DNA from: Mesorhizobium muleiense
GTDB lineage: Bacteria > Pseudomonadota > Alphaproteobacteria > Rhizobiales > Rhizobiaceae
Assembly (NCBI RefSeq): GCF_900099905.1
Contig: NZ_FNEE01000030.1
Location: 1-62,911 of the forward strand
Reading direction: 5' to 3'
Length of the DNA: 62,911 nucleotides
The first letter of the stretch is position 1, and every line of letters starts with the position of its first letter. The translations under genes were made by a program, and so were the position numbers. The notes beneath the pieces are model-generated. The model did not search any database. It saw only the letters and a program-made list of their open reading frames with translations, and was not told the origin of the DNA. Positions 48,416 to 57,448 of this stretch are shown here, one piece after another.

Positions 48416-49048
48416 ATGCTATCCCCGTCCGAACAACCCGTCCCCTCTCGCTACCTTCATATGCCGCATGCCGAAAAGGGCCTGGCCGTCGGACTGTTCG
48501 GCGGCTCGTTCAATCCTGCCCATGCCGGCCATGCGCTGGTCGCCGAGATCGCGCTCAGGCGCCTGGCGCTCGATCAGTTGTGGTGGATGGTGACGCCGGG
48601 CAATCCGCTCAAGAGCGCGCGGGAACTGGCGCCGCTGGCCGAGCGGCTGCGCCTGTCCGAGCAGATTGCCCGGAACCCGAAGGTCAAGGTCACCGCCTTC
48701 GAGGCGAGCCATTATGTCCGCTTCACCGCCGACACGCTGGCCCTGGTCAAGGCGCGCAACCCGGGCGTCGACTTCGTCTGGATCATGGGCGCCGATTCGC
48801 TGCGCGATTTTCATCGCTGGCAGCGCTGGCGCCAGATCGTGATGACGTTTCCGATCGCGGTGATCGATCGCCCTGGCGCGACGCTGTCGTTCCTGTCGTC
48901 GGTTGTCGCCAAGACCTTCGACTACGCGCGTGTCGACGAGGGCGACGCGCCGCGGCTCGCCCGCATGAAGGCGCCGGCCTGGACCTTCATCCACGGCCCA
49001 CGCTCGTCGCTGTCGTCGACCGCGATCCGCAAGATGGTGCAGGGATAG
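48416..49048 (+). CDS. nadD: Nicotinate-nucleotide adenylyltransferase
   Basis: A 210-aa enzyme forming nicotinic acid adenine dinucleotide in NAD synthesis. The nucleotidyltransferase motif GLFGGSFNPAHAGH (about 24-37), WWMVTPGNPLK, DFVWIMGADSL and the late SSLSSTAIRKM loop are present. The start could be ATG 48416 or ATG 48461 (MPHAEKGLAVG); the second is closer to family length, but neither has a good ribosome site. nadD precedes rsfS in the conserved rhizobial block, here separated from it by an MFS gene and mscS. Confidence 0.93.
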   Translation: MLSPSEQPVPSRYLHMPHAEKGLAVGLFGGSFNPAHAGHALVAEIALRRLALDQLWWMVTPGNPLKSARELAPLAERLRLSEQIARNPKVKVTAFEASHYVRFTADTLALVKARNPGVDFVWIMGADSLRDFHRWQRWRQIVMTFPIAVIDRPGATLSFLSSVVAKTFDYARVDEGDAPRLARMKAPAWTFIHGPRSSLSSTAIRKMVQG

Positions 49049-49061
49049 GATGAGCGCTGGT

Positions 49062-49203
49062 CTTCCCTTCTCCCCCTGTGGGCCCTGTAGGGGAGTAGGG
49101 GAGTAGGGGAGTAAGGGAGTAGGGCAGTATGTTATGCTGCTCGCCGACCCAGCCATTTTTTTCTTTTCCCTACTCCCATACTGCCCTATTCCCCTACTCC
49201 CCT
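49062..49203. repeat. Composite repeat: truncated family C end and a heptad-repeat hairpin
   Basis: CTTCCCTTCTCCCC at 49063-49076 repeats the end of the element at 22561. It is followed by a left arm of GGGAGTA-type units (49088-49131), a 36-base loop and a complementary right arm (49168-49203, CCCTACTCCCATACTGCCCT onward). The structure is the same kind as the heptad hairpin before atpC (22025-22126). Confidence 0.75.
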
Positions 49204-49263
49204 GTCGGGCGATGTCGCATTTGCGGCTGCCTTTCCTCGGTCCGTGAGCGATCCTGCGCGGGC

Positions 49264-50559
49264 ATGGCGATTCTCGAGCGAAACCAGACCAGACGCGACC
49301 CGGCGCAGGGCAGCCCGCCGGCCCCGGCGATCGCCATCGCCAGCGTCGTCCTGTCGATGGCGCTGGTAGCGGTCGGCAACGGACTGATGTTCGCCTATAT
49401 CCCGGTCCGGCTCGGCGCCGAAGGCTTCGATCCGACCTGGGCCGGGCTGATCGTCACCGGCCTCTCGGCCGGCGGCCTGGCAGGCTGCATCCTGACCGGT
49501 CCGCTGGTACGACGCGTCGGCCATGCGCGCGCATTCATGGTGCTGTCGGCTTTGATCGTGCTGTCGAACGCCGCCGTCGGGGCCGGACCGCACCCGCTGT
49601 CGTGGATCGCGGCACGCGCGCTCTACGGCTTTGCCATATGCGGCCTGTTCATCGTTGCGCAAAGCTGGCTGAACGACGTCATCGCCAACGCCATACGCGG
49701 CAGGGTCATGGCCTTCTTCTACGTCGCCTATGTTGCCGGGCTCGGTGTCGGCTACTCCACACTGGCGCTGATCGACATACGGGCTGCGGACGCGCCGCTG
49801 GTCGGCATCGCCTTCACCGCGCTGTCGATCCTCCCCGTCGGGTTGACGCGCCTCGCCCAGCCGCCGCCGCCGCAGGCGGCGTCGGTGGCGCTTGGCCGGG
49901 CCTGGCGGATTTCGCCGGTCGGCGTCGCCGGCATGCTTGCCGTCGGCGGCCTGTCGATGACGATTTCAGGCTTTGCGCCGATCCATGCCACGGCCAAGGG
50001 CTACAGCCAGGCCGATGTGGCACTGCTGCTGTCGGCGATGCCGATCGGCACATTGATCCTGCAGGTCCCGCTCGGATGGATTTCCGACCGCACCGACCGC
50101 CGCTTTGTGCTGGTAGCCGCTTCGGCGCTTGCCATGGTGGCGGGCCTGTTTGCGCTGGGCTTCGATGGTGGTGCGCTGGCGGCGCTGGTCGTCATCTATG
50201 TGGTCTGGGCCGGCGCATCGGAATCGATCTATTCGCTGGCCAGCGCACATGCCGCCGACCGCGCCGGCAAGGACGACATGGTGGCGCTGTCCAGTTCACT
50301 GCTGTTCGCGTGGTCGCTGTCCGGCTTCATCGTGCCCGGCATCGTGACCGGGCTTTCCGCCGTCTACGGAACCCAGGCCTTCATCCATGTGGCCGTCGTC
50401 ATTGCCACCGTTTTTTGCCTGTTCGTGCTGTGGCGCGTGGTGGCGATGTCGCCTGTTCCCGCCGCCGAGACCGGCAATTTCGCGCCGATGAGCGCGCAGG
50501 CACCGCTGCCCCTCGATCTTGCCTTTCCGTCCGAAGAGCAGCGCCGCGCGGATAAATAG
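49264..50559 (+). CDS. MFS transporter, YcaD-like
   Basis: A 431-aa inner-membrane protein with about 12 hydrophobic helices. It has AIAIASVVLSMALVAVGNGL, RLGAEGFDPTWAGLIVTGLS, SWLNDVIANAIRGRVMAFFY, and after a central loop ISGFAPIHATAKGYSQADVA and DRTDRRFVLVA (motif-A-like). The pattern recalls YcaD/UMF1-type MFS proteins that recognise sugars or drugs; the substrate is unknown. The frame reads up into the repeat, and ATG 49264 is the first plausible start, without a strong ribosome site. Confidence 0.82.
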   Translation: MAILERNQTRRDPAQGSPPAPAIAIASVVLSMALVAVGNGLMFAYIPVRLGAEGFDPTWAGLIVTGLSAGGLAGCILTGPLVRRVGHARAFMVLSALIVLSNAAVGAGPHPLSWIAARALYGFAICGLFIVAQSWLNDVIANAIRGRVMAFFYVAYVAGLGVGYSTLALIDIRAADAPLVGIAFTALSILPVGLTRLAQPPPPQAASVALGRAWRISPVGVAGMLAVGGLSMTISGFAPIHATAKGYSQADVALLLSAMPIGTLILQVPLGWISDRTDRRFVLVAASALAMVAGLFALGFDGGALAALVVIYVVWAGASESIYSLASAHAADRAGKDDMVALSSSLLFAWSLSGFIVPGIVTGLSAVYGTQAFIHVAVVIATVFCLFVLWRVVAMSPVPAAETGNFAPMSAQAPLPLDLAFPSEEQRRADK

Positions 50560-50580
50560 CTATGCCGGGAATCGATCGTC

Positions 50581-51435
50581 TCACTGTCTGGTGACGGCTT
50601 CCTGCCGCGGTGCTTCCGGTGGTGGCGCGGGTATAGAAATGCCTTCGCTGTCGAAGGCCTGCTTGGCGCGTTTGGTGAGATCGATCTGGGTCGCGAAGAA
50701 ATCGGCAGCCGAGGTCCAGTAGCGCAAGGTTATGGCGACGTTGCTGTCGCTGACGGTCGCCACAAAGGCAATCGGCGCCGGCTCCCGCCTGACGCGTCGC
50801 TCGTCGGCGGCGACGCCCAGCATGGTCTTTTGAGCGAGATCGATATCGTTCCACGAGCCGATGGTCAGGGTGATATCGGCGCGGCGGACGCCGTTGCGTG
50901 TAAAATTGCGGACGGGCTGGTTCCACAGCGTCGAATTGGGAGCGACCACGTAAACGCCTTCGACCGTTCTCAGCGTGGTGGCGAACAGCCCGATTTCCTC
51001 GATGGTCCCGGAAATGACCCCGACCTCGACATATTCGCCGATGCGGAATGGCCGCAGCGCCAGCAGCATGATGCCGGCGGCAATGTTCTGCAGCGTGCCC
51101 TGCAGCGCCAGGCCGATGGCCAGGCCGATGGCGCCAATGGCGGCAATGATCGAGGTCGTCTGGACGCCGAACTGGCCGAGCACCATGACGACGACGAGGA
51201 TCAGTATGGCGTAGCGGACGATCCGCGAGAAGAAGTGGCGCAGCGTCGTGTCGAAGCCATGGATATGGCCGAGGCCGGCGTAGATCGAGCGCTGGGCAAG
51301 GCCGGCGACGATATAGCCGAGGACCAGCAGGATGACGGCGCCTATGGCCGAGAACGAGTACGAGACGATCAGAGCGCTGAGCTGCGCAAGGCCGGACTGC
51401 ACGGTGAGGAGAGCGTTCTGAGGGTCGACAGGCAT
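50581..51435 (-). CDS. Small-conductance mechanosensitive channel (MscS family)
   Basis: A 284-aa channel with three transmembrane segments; the pore-lining third helix is IAAIGAIGLAIGLALQGTLQ, followed by NIAAGIMLLALRPFRIGEYV, which opens the beta domain. The C-terminal part shows the RNFTRNGVRRADITLTIGSW stretch. The channel relieves hypo-osmotic stress. ATG at 51435; the frame is open to 51654 but upstream sequence has no family features. It is convergent with the MFS gene and divergent from rsfS. Confidence 0.9.
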   Translation of the reverse strand: MPVDPQNALLTVQSGLAQLSALIVSYSFSAIGAVILLVLGYIVAGLAQRSIYAGLGHIHGFDTTLRHFFSRIVRYAILILVVVMVLGQFGVQTTSIIAAIGAIGLAIGLALQGTLQNIAAGIMLLALRPFRIGEYVEVGVISGTIEEIGLFATTLRTVEGVYVVAPNSTLWNQPVRNFTRNGVRRADITLTIGSWNDIDLAQKTMLGVAADERRVRREPAPIAFVATVSDSNVAITLRYWTSAADFFATQIDLTKRAKQAFDSEGISIPAPPPEAPRQEAVTRQ

Positions 51436-51674
51436 GAGGGGGATCCGAATGGTCAATGCGCCGATAACCCTCGCCAGGCGGCAAGAGTTCCGATTTTTCT
51501 TCAACTGCGGAACCGGAAGAACGGTTCTTCGTTGGCTACGGTAGGGTTGCCGTCTTGAAACTGCAACGCAACTCTGCCTATCTAAGGGTGTCACCTGCTT
51601 TGAAGGGTGATTTGGTTGTTCTTGCTGCGAAAGGAAATACACTGAGAACAGCACTTTGGAAGAAGGCCGACATC

Positions 51675-52052
51675 GTGCCTTCGCCGGCCGGGATCAGCGT
51701 AAACGACGCCGTGTCCCGCGCCATCAAGACAGTCCTTGCCAGTCTGGAAGACTCCAAGGCCGAAAACATCGTCTCAATCGACATTCAGGGAAAATCGAGC
51801 CTCGGTGACTATATGGTCATCGCGTCCGGCCGATCGCACCGTCATGTCTCGGCTGTCGCCGATCATCTCCTCAAGGCGCTCAAGGATGCCGGGCTCGGCA
51901 CGGCGCGCGTCGAGGGACTGGCCGGCGCCGACTGGGTCCTGATCGATTCGGGCGACATCATCGTCCATGTCTTCCGCCCCGAAGTCCGCGACTTCTACAA
52001 TCTTGAAAAGATGTGGCAGGCGCCGGACCTCGAGGAAGAGACCCTCCACTGA
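51675..52052 (+). CDS. rsfS: Ribosomal silencing factor RsfS
   Basis: A 125-aa protein that binds L14 and blocks subunit joining in poor conditions. Visible are VLASLEDSKAENIVSIDIQG, KSSLGDYMVIASGRSHRHVS, GADWVLIDSGDIIVHVFRPE and FYNLEKMW. I chose GTG 51675, preceded by AGAAGG, which fits the family length. The frame is open up to a TTG at 51555, and an intermediate start is possible. It is followed after a short repeat by rlmH. Confidence 0.92.
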   Translation: MPSPAGISVNDAVSRAIKTVLASLEDSKAENIVSIDIQGKSSLGDYMVIASGRSHRHVSAVADHLLKALKDAGLGTARVEGLAGADWVLIDSGDIIVHVFRPEVRDFYNLEKMWQAPDLEEETLH

Positions 52053-52065
52053 GCCGTATCGGTTG

Positions 52066-52112
52066 ATGCATGTCGTTTACCAAAACCGGTGACCACTTTT
52101 GGTGACATGCAT
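52066..52112. repeat. Palindromic repeat, family F, copy 1
   Basis: ATGCATGTC and GACATGCAT enclose ACCAAAACC...CACTTTTGGT, so the whole 47 bases form a stem with small bulges. A near-copy (CATGTGTCGTCGTCCCAAAA ... CTTTTGGGCGACATGC) is at 58618-58664. The sequence is a form I recall as very common in Mesorhizobium gaps. Confidence 0.8.
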
Positions 52113-52133
52113 TAGCGGCTCTTCGAGGCAGGG

Positions 52134-52616
52134 ATGAAAATCACCGTTCATGCCGTGGGCCGGATGAAAGCCGGCCCCGAGAAGTTGCTCGCCGACCGAT
52201 ATTTCGAGCGCTTCGCCAAGAGCGGGCCGGCCGTGGGGCTCGAATTCTCAGGGGTCGTCGAGATCCCGGAGGGCCGCGCCCAGACCGCCAACGAGCGTCG
52301 CCGCGACGAGGGCCAGAAACTGCAGGCGCAGTTGCAGCCTGGTGCCGCGCTGATGCTGCTCGACGAACGCGGCAAGAGTTTTTCCTCCGAGGATTTCGCC
52401 GGGCGCATCGGCCTGCTGCGTGATAGCGGCCGCAAGGCGCTGGTCATCGCCATCGGCGGCGCCGACGGTCACGACCAGTCGCTGCGCGATCAGGCCGACC
52501 TGATGGTGTCGTTCGGTGCGCCGACATGGCCGCACCAACTGGTCCGTGTCATGTTGGGCGAGCAGCTTTACCGGGCGGCCACAATCCTGTCCGGTCATCC
52601 CTATCACCGCTCGTGA
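52134..52616 (+). CDS. rlmH: 23S rRNA (pseudouridine-1915-N3) methyltransferase RlmH
   Basis: A 160-aa SPOUT methyltransferase that modifies helix 69 of 23S rRNA in complete 70S ribosomes. Visible are MKITVHAVGRMKAGPEKLLA, LDERGKSFSSEDFA, the knot ALVIAIGGADGHDQSL and WPHQLVRVMLGEQLYRAATI, with the terminal HPYHR. ATG at 52134; the ribosome site is weak (CGAGGCAGGG). Length and motifs are normal. Confidence 0.97.
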   Translation: MKITVHAVGRMKAGPEKLLADRYFERFAKSGPAVGLEFSGVVEIPEGRAQTANERRRDEGQKLQAQLQPGAALMLLDERGKSFSSEDFAGRIGLLRDSGRKALVIAIGGADGHDQSLRDQADLMVSFGAPTWPHQLVRVMLGEQLYRAATILSGHPYHRS

Positions 52617-52763
52617 GCCGTTGCAGGTTCAACCGAAACCGGTGGATTGGCGTCAGCCGCCCGGATTTTCGCCTCAATGCGTCACGAGGCTGTTTTTCGG
52701 TCAGCGGGCTCTCGAACATGGTTGATTGTTCGTTAACGAAGCCACGCATAGAGTCGGGCTTCA

Positions 52764-54185
52764 ATGGCTGAAGGTTGGAAATCGCGATCGGGCTTTTGGC
52801 GCGCAGGCTGCGGCTTGGCAGCGGCGGTGCTTATGCTGTCGCTCGGTGCCGCGCGGGCGCAGAGCAGGCTCGACATGGCGCCCGACCCGGACCAGAGCCG
52901 CGCCGAATACGAACGGATATCGCAGGAGATCACGCTGTCGTCGGAGCGGCTGGCCAGGCTCGCCGCCGACATGGCGACGGTCAAGAAGGACCATGCCTCG
53001 ATCACCGCGGCGCTGATCCAGTCGGCGATGACCGAGCAGAAGCTCGGCCAGGACATCGAGGACATCGGTGCCAAGCTGGAAGGGCTGAAGGGCGACGAGC
53101 AGAAAATCCGTGCCTCACTGGCTGCCAGACGCGACGTTCTGGCCGAGGTGCTGGCCGCGCTGCAGCGCATGGGGCTCAATCCGCCGCCGGCCATCCTGGT
53201 CAAGCCGGAGGACGCGCTGTCGTCGGTGCGCAGCGCCATCCTGCTCGGCGCCGTAGTGCCGGAACTGCGCCAGCAGACCGAGATATTGCTGGCGGAACTC
53301 AAGGAGCAGTCACGGGTGACGGCCTCGATCGAGGCGGAGCGGGCGCGGCTGACGGCGGCAGTCGCCGAGCAGACGGCGGAAAAGAAGCGGCTCGGCATGC
53401 TGCTCGAAGCCAAGCAGAAGCTCGAGGCCGAGACGCAAACGGCCCTGGCGGCGGAAAAGCAGCGATCCGCGGCACTGGCGGCCAAGGCCGGCAGCCTGAA
53501 GGAACTGATCGCCTCGCTCGAGGCCGACAAGGCCCGCAAGACTGCGGACGCGGCGAAGGCAGCCGAGCAGAAGGCCGCCGAACAGAAAGCCGCGGAGCAG
53601 AAAGCCGCGGAGCAGAAGGCAGCGGGTGCCGACAAGGCCCCGGCACTGGGGGCTCCGGCGCAGACGGCTCCGGCACAGAAGGCCCCGGAACAGACGGAAC
53701 TGGCGGCCCTGCCGGTGCCGGAAGCCAACCGGCTCACCGCCGCTGCGCCGTTTTCGGCGCTTCAGGGGCAGATCGCTTTGCCGGTCACCGGCAAGATCAA
53801 GCGGCGGTTCGGGGCCAGCGACGGTAACGGCGCAGTGATGCTCGGTGACATGGTTGCGACACAATCGGGAGCCATCGTCACCGCGCCGGCGGACGGAAAT
53901 GTACTTTATGCGGGACCTTTTCGCTCTTATGGCCAACTCTTGATCCTGAACGCAGGTGACGGCTATCATGTCGTTCTCGCGGGGATGAGCAGAATCAGCG
54001 TCGCGTCTGGCCAGTCGGTGCTCGCAGGAGAGCCGGTCGGCGCGATGGGAGAGGCCCGGGTGGCGAGCACCTCGGCATCGAAGAATGGAAATGCCACGCC
54101 GGAACTCTATGTTGAGTTCCGCAAGGATGGAAAACCCGTCGATCCGACCCCATGGTGGGCGGACCGTTTGTCTGGAAGGACGTGA
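52764..54185 (+). CDS. envC: EnvC-like murein hydrolase activator with degenerate M23 domain
   Basis: A 473-aa exported protein: signal peptide (about 7-33), long coiled coil (about 45-230, e.g. LAADMATVKKDHASITAALI), an Ala/Glu/Gln/Lys repeat tract (about 255-290, AEQKAAEQKAAEQKA) and a C-terminal LytM/M23 fold (GKIKRRFGASDGNGAVMLGD, TAPADGNVLYAGPF). Residues that bind zinc in active M23 enzymes (HxxxD and the final HxH) are not intact (LYVEFR instead of LHFEIR), so it should activate amidases rather than cut peptidoglycan. One base separates it from ctpA. Confidence 0.88.
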   Translation: MAEGWKSRSGFWRAGCGLAAAVLMLSLGAARAQSRLDMAPDPDQSRAEYERISQEITLSSERLARLAADMATVKKDHASITAALIQSAMTEQKLGQDIEDIGAKLEGLKGDEQKIRASLAARRDVLAEVLAALQRMGLNPPPAILVKPEDALSSVRSAILLGAVVPELRQQTEILLAELKEQSRVTASIEAERARLTAAVAEQTAEKKRLGMLLEAKQKLEAETQTALAAEKQRSAALAAKAGSLKELIASLEADKARKTADAAKAAEQKAAEQKAAEQKAAEQKAAGADKAPALGAPAQTAPAQKAPEQTELAALPVPEANRLTAAAPFSALQGQIALPVTGKIKRRFGASDGNGAVMLGDMVATQSGAIVTAPADGNVLYAGPFRSYGQLLILNAGDGYHVVLAGMSRISVASGQSVLAGEPVGAMGEARVASTSASKNGNATPELYVEFRKDGKPVDPTPWWADRLSGRT

Positions 54186-54186
54186 G

Positions 54187-55512
54187 ATGATGCGGAAACT
54201 GTCGCTTCTGTTTGCCGGTGCGCTGATGGGCGCATCAGCGATGAGCCTGGTCTATGGCGCGCCCGGCTCGACGGCGAACGCTGCGGGCTCCGAGACCTAT
54301 AAGCAACTGGCGATCTTCGGTGATATTTTCGAGCGGGTGCGGGCGCAATATGTGACGCCGCCCGACGACAAGTCGCTGGTCGAAAACGCCATCAACGGCA
54401 TGCTTACCTCGCTCGACCCGCACTCCTCCTATATGAACGCCGAAGAGGCGCAGGACATGCGCGTGCAGACCAAGGGCGAGTTCGGCGGCCTCGGCATCGA
54501 GGTCACCATGGAGAACGACCTGGTCAAGGTGATCACGCCGATCGACGATACGCCGGCTGCCAAGGCGGGCGTGCTTGCCGGCGACTATATTGCCAAGATC
54601 GACGGCGAGGAGGTTCGCGGCCTGAGCCTCAACGATGCGGTCGAGAAGATGCGCGGGCTGGTCAACACGCCGATCAAGCTCACCATCCTGCGCCAGGGCG
54701 CCGACAAGCCGATCGAACTGACGGTGGTGCGCGACATCATCAAGGTCAAGGCGGTCAAGTTCCGGGTCGAGAACGACATCGGCTACATCAAGATCACCTC
54801 CTTCACCGAAAAGACCCATGATGATCTCGAGAGCGCCATCGAAACCATCGAGAAGCAGGTGCCGAAGGAAAAGCTAAAGGGCTACGTGCTCGATCTGCGC
54901 CTCAATCCGGGCGGGCTGCTCGATCAGGCGGTGAGCGTGTCCGACGCCTTCCTCAACCGTGGCGAGATCGTCTCGACGCGCGGCCGCGATCCGAAGGACG
55001 TCACCCGCTTCGACGCGCGGCCGGGCGACGATATCGACGGCAAGCCGCTGGTCGTGCTCGTCAATGGCGGCTCGGCCAGTGCGTCCGAAATCGTCGCCGG
55101 CGCGCTGCAGGATTTGCGCCGCGCCACGGTCGTCGGCACGCAGTCGTTCGGCAAGGGTTCGGTGCAGACCATCGTCCCGCTCGGCGAGAACGGCGCGCTG
55201 CGCCTGACGACGGCGCTCTATTACACGCCGTCCGGCAAGTCGATCCAGGGCAAGGGTATCACGCCCGACATCAAGGTCGACCAGCCGTTGCCGCCGGACC
55301 TGCAGGGCAGGGACCTGACGCGCGGCGAGTCGGACCTCAAGGGCCACATCAAGGGCAGCGAGGAGGGCGATGCCGGTTCAGGCTCGGCAGCCTATGTGCC
55401 GCCGGAGCCGAAGGACGATCTGCAGCTCATCTTCGCCCAGCAGTTGCTGCGCGGCGAGAAGACCGATCCGGCGTTCCCGCCGAATCCGGACAAGGCTGTG
55501 CTGAACCAGTAA
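54187..55512 (+). CDS. ctpA: C-terminal processing peptidase (S41)
   Basis: A 441-aa periplasmic Tsp/CtpA-type protease: signal peptide (about 1-28), a PDZ domain (about 90-170, GGLGIEVTMENDLVKVITPI) and the S41 catalytic domain with the serine in NGGSASASEIVAGAL and the lysine in QSFGKGSVQT. Such proteases mature or degrade envelope proteins and often work with envC-type genes. ATG 54187, preceded by AAGGACG, gives the family length; the longer frame has no signal peptide. It lies one base after envC. Confidence 0.95.
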   Translation: MMRKLSLLFAGALMGASAMSLVYGAPGSTANAAGSETYKQLAIFGDIFERVRAQYVTPPDDKSLVENAINGMLTSLDPHSSYMNAEEAQDMRVQTKGEFGGLGIEVTMENDLVKVITPIDDTPAAKAGVLAGDYIAKIDGEEVRGLSLNDAVEKMRGLVNTPIKLTILRQGADKPIELTVVRDIIKVKAVKFRVENDIGYIKITSFTEKTHDDLESAIETIEKQVPKEKLKGYVLDLRLNPGGLLDQAVSVSDAFLNRGEIVSTRGRDPKDVTRFDARPGDDIDGKPLVVLVNGGSASASEIVAGALQDLRRATVVGTQSFGKGSVQTIVPLGENGALRLTTALYYTPSGKSIQGKGITPDIKVDQPLPPDLQGRDLTRGESDLKGHIKGSEEGDAGSGSAAYVPPEPKDDLQLIFAQQLLRGEKTDPAFPPNPDKAVLNQ

Positions 55513-55622
55513 AAGTCGATCAGCCGGACAACAGGTCTGGCTGCCTGATCGAAGCGATGTAATGCTGCCGGGGCCGCAAGGCCTCGGCAGTTTGATTCGG
55601 GGACCGCGGCTGGGGATGCGGC

Positions 55623-56834
55623 TTGGCTGACATCGGTAGTGACATCGAACGCCCACTCGGGCAGGCCGCCCGGCCGCCGCGCGCGGCCCGCAGGATCAGC
55701 GCTGGCGTGGTCGCGGCCACTGTCGTGGTGCTGGCCGTGATCGGCGTCTCCGGGGCGATTGCGCTGCGTGAAAGGCCGTTTCGAAACCCGGAAGAAGTCG
55801 CCGTTTCGACGCCGAAGGCGACAGCCGTGGTCGAACCCGCAGCGCCGATCACTGAACCGGCGCCGAGGGCCGAAGCAGCGTCCAAGGCGAGCATACCCAA
55901 GACGGGCGGGTCCAAGGCAAGCGGATCCAAGACGGGCGGGCCGCAGATCATCCACATGCAGGCCGAAGCGGGCGACGGTCCGCCCGGGGCCATCGTCATC
56001 CACGACCCTTCGACGACCGGCCAGAACCTGAGGATCGCGCATATTCCCGACAGGGCGCTGGTCGAGTCTGGCGAAACCGGTTCATTGCCGGTTCGTGCTG
56101 CCGACGGCAGGCGGCCGTTCGATGTCTATGCGCGACCGTGGTCCGGTGCGCGCGGTGCGCGCGTGGCGATCGTCATCGGCGGGCTTGCCGTGTCACAGAC
56201 CGGCACGCAGGCGGCCATCGCCAAGTTGCCGGCCGAAGTGACGCTGGGCTTCGCGCCGCAGGGCAACAGCATCGGCCGCTGGATGCAGGCGGCGCGGCAG
56301 AGCGGCCATGAGATCGTCATGCAGGTGCCGCTCGAACCGTTCGATTATCCGAATGTCAATCCCGGCCGCAACACGCTGACGGTCGTGGCGACACCCGACG
56401 AGAATTTGGAGAATTTGCGCTGGGCGCTGTCGCGGACGACCAATTACACCGGGGTCATGAACTATATGGGCGCGCGTTTTTCGGCCGATGCGGCGGCGAT
56501 GGGGCCACTGATGGCCGAGCTTGGCAGGCGCGGCCTGGCCTATGTCGACGACGGTTCGTCGGCACGCAGCCTGGCGCCCGAACTGGCGTTGAAGAACGGT
56601 GTGCCGTTCGCCGCCGGCGACACGTCGATCGACGCCGTGCGCGACCGCGGCGCCATATTGAAGAAGCTGGACGAACTGGAAGCAACCGCGCGGGCGAAAG
56701 GCTTTGCCGTCGGCATCGGCTCGGCCTTCGACCTGACGGTCGACACCGTGTCGTCCTGGGTGATCGAGGCCAAGAAGCGCGGCATCGAGATCGTGCCGAT
56801 TTCGGCAGTGGCGGTGGATCCGGAAAAAGGTTGA
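55623..56834 (+). CDS. Divergent polysaccharide deacetylase family protein (YibQ-like)
   Basis: A 403-aa protein with one N-terminal transmembrane helix (about 25-47, VVAATVVVLAVIGVSGAIAL), a low-complexity Pro/Ala/Lys linker (about 60-120) and a C-terminal NodB-related deacetylase fold (VAIVIGGLAVSQTGTQAAIA, LPAEVTLGFAPQGNSI, GHEIVMQVPLEPFDYP, NYTGVMNYMGARF). It is the usual neighbour of ctpA and rppH in rhizobia; an envelope polysaccharide role is inferred. TTG start at 55623 with GGGGATGCGG upstream. Confidence 0.88.
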   Translation: MADIGSDIERPLGQAARPPRAARRISAGVVAATVVVLAVIGVSGAIALRERPFRNPEEVAVSTPKATAVVEPAAPITEPAPRAEAASKASIPKTGGSKASGSKTGGPQIIHMQAEAGDGPPGAIVIHDPSTTGQNLRIAHIPDRALVESGETGSLPVRAADGRRPFDVYARPWSGARGARVAIVIGGLAVSQTGTQAAIAKLPAEVTLGFAPQGNSIGRWMQAARQSGHEIVMQVPLEPFDYPNVNPGRNTLTVVATPDENLENLRWALSRTTNYTGVMNYMGARFSADAAAMGPLMAELGRRGLAYVDDGSSARSLAPELALKNGVPFAAGDTSIDAVRDRGAILKKLDELEATARAKGFAVGIGSAFDLTVDTVSSWVIEAKKRGIEIVPISAVAVDPEKG

Positions 56835-56836
56835 GC

Positions 56837-57358
56837 ATGGCGAAGAAAAAACCGGTCGACCCCGAGACGCTGCCCTATCGTCGCTGCGTCGGAGCGATGG
56901 TCCTCAACGGAGACGGGCTGGTCTGGGTCGGGCATCGCATTGCCGAGCCGGACAGCGAATTCGCCGGCACGACGCAGCTCTGGCAGATGCCGCAGGGCGG
57001 CATCGACAAGGGCGAAGAGCCGCTGCAGGCGGCACAGCGGGAACTCTACGAAGAAACCGGCATGCGCAGCGTCTCGTTGCTGGATGAGGCGCCGAACTGG
57101 ATATTTTACGACCTGCCGGCCCATCTGGTCGGCGTCGCCTTCAAGGGAAAGTATCGTGGTCAGACGCAAAAATGGTTCGCCTTCCGCTTTCACGGCGATT
57201 TGAGCGAGATTGAGATCAATCCGCCGCCGGGCGGCCACACCGCCGAGTTCGACAGATGGGCCTGGCGGCCAATGAAGGAATTGCCCGACCTGATCGTTCC
57301 GTTCAAGCGTCAGGTCTATGAGGACGTGGTTGCGGCATTCCGGCATCTGGTTGCGTAG
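56837..57358 (+). CDS. rppH: RNA pyrophosphohydrolase
   Basis: A 173-aa Nudix enzyme that removes pyrophosphate from triphosphorylated mRNA 5' ends and starts their decay; it can also hydrolyse diadenosine polyphosphates. The Nudix box GGIDKGEEPLQAAQRELYEE with TGM follows QLWQMPQGG, and YRRCVGAMVLNGDGLVWVG opens the domain. ATG 56837 with AAAGG upstream; the preceding stop lies two bases before. Length fits the alphaproteobacterial form. Confidence 0.95.
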   Translation: MAKKKPVDPETLPYRRCVGAMVLNGDGLVWVGHRIAEPDSEFAGTTQLWQMPQGGIDKGEEPLQAAQRELYEETGMRSVSLLDEAPNWIFYDLPAHLVGVAFKGKYRGQTQKWFAFRFHGDLSEIEINPPPGGHTAEFDRWAWRPMKELPDLIVPFKRQVYEDVVAAFRHLVA

Positions 57359-57448
57359 GCCTGGCGCAAGCCGCGCTCGCGCCGACCACGGTTGCCGCGT
57401 CGGCGCGGTGGCCTTATTGATGGCCGATCCGCTGCAGACGGGATTGGC

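Noticed and set aside
49088..49203. Possible CRISPR-like array near nadD
   Set aside because: Same reason: short tandem units in inverted arms, no spacers.
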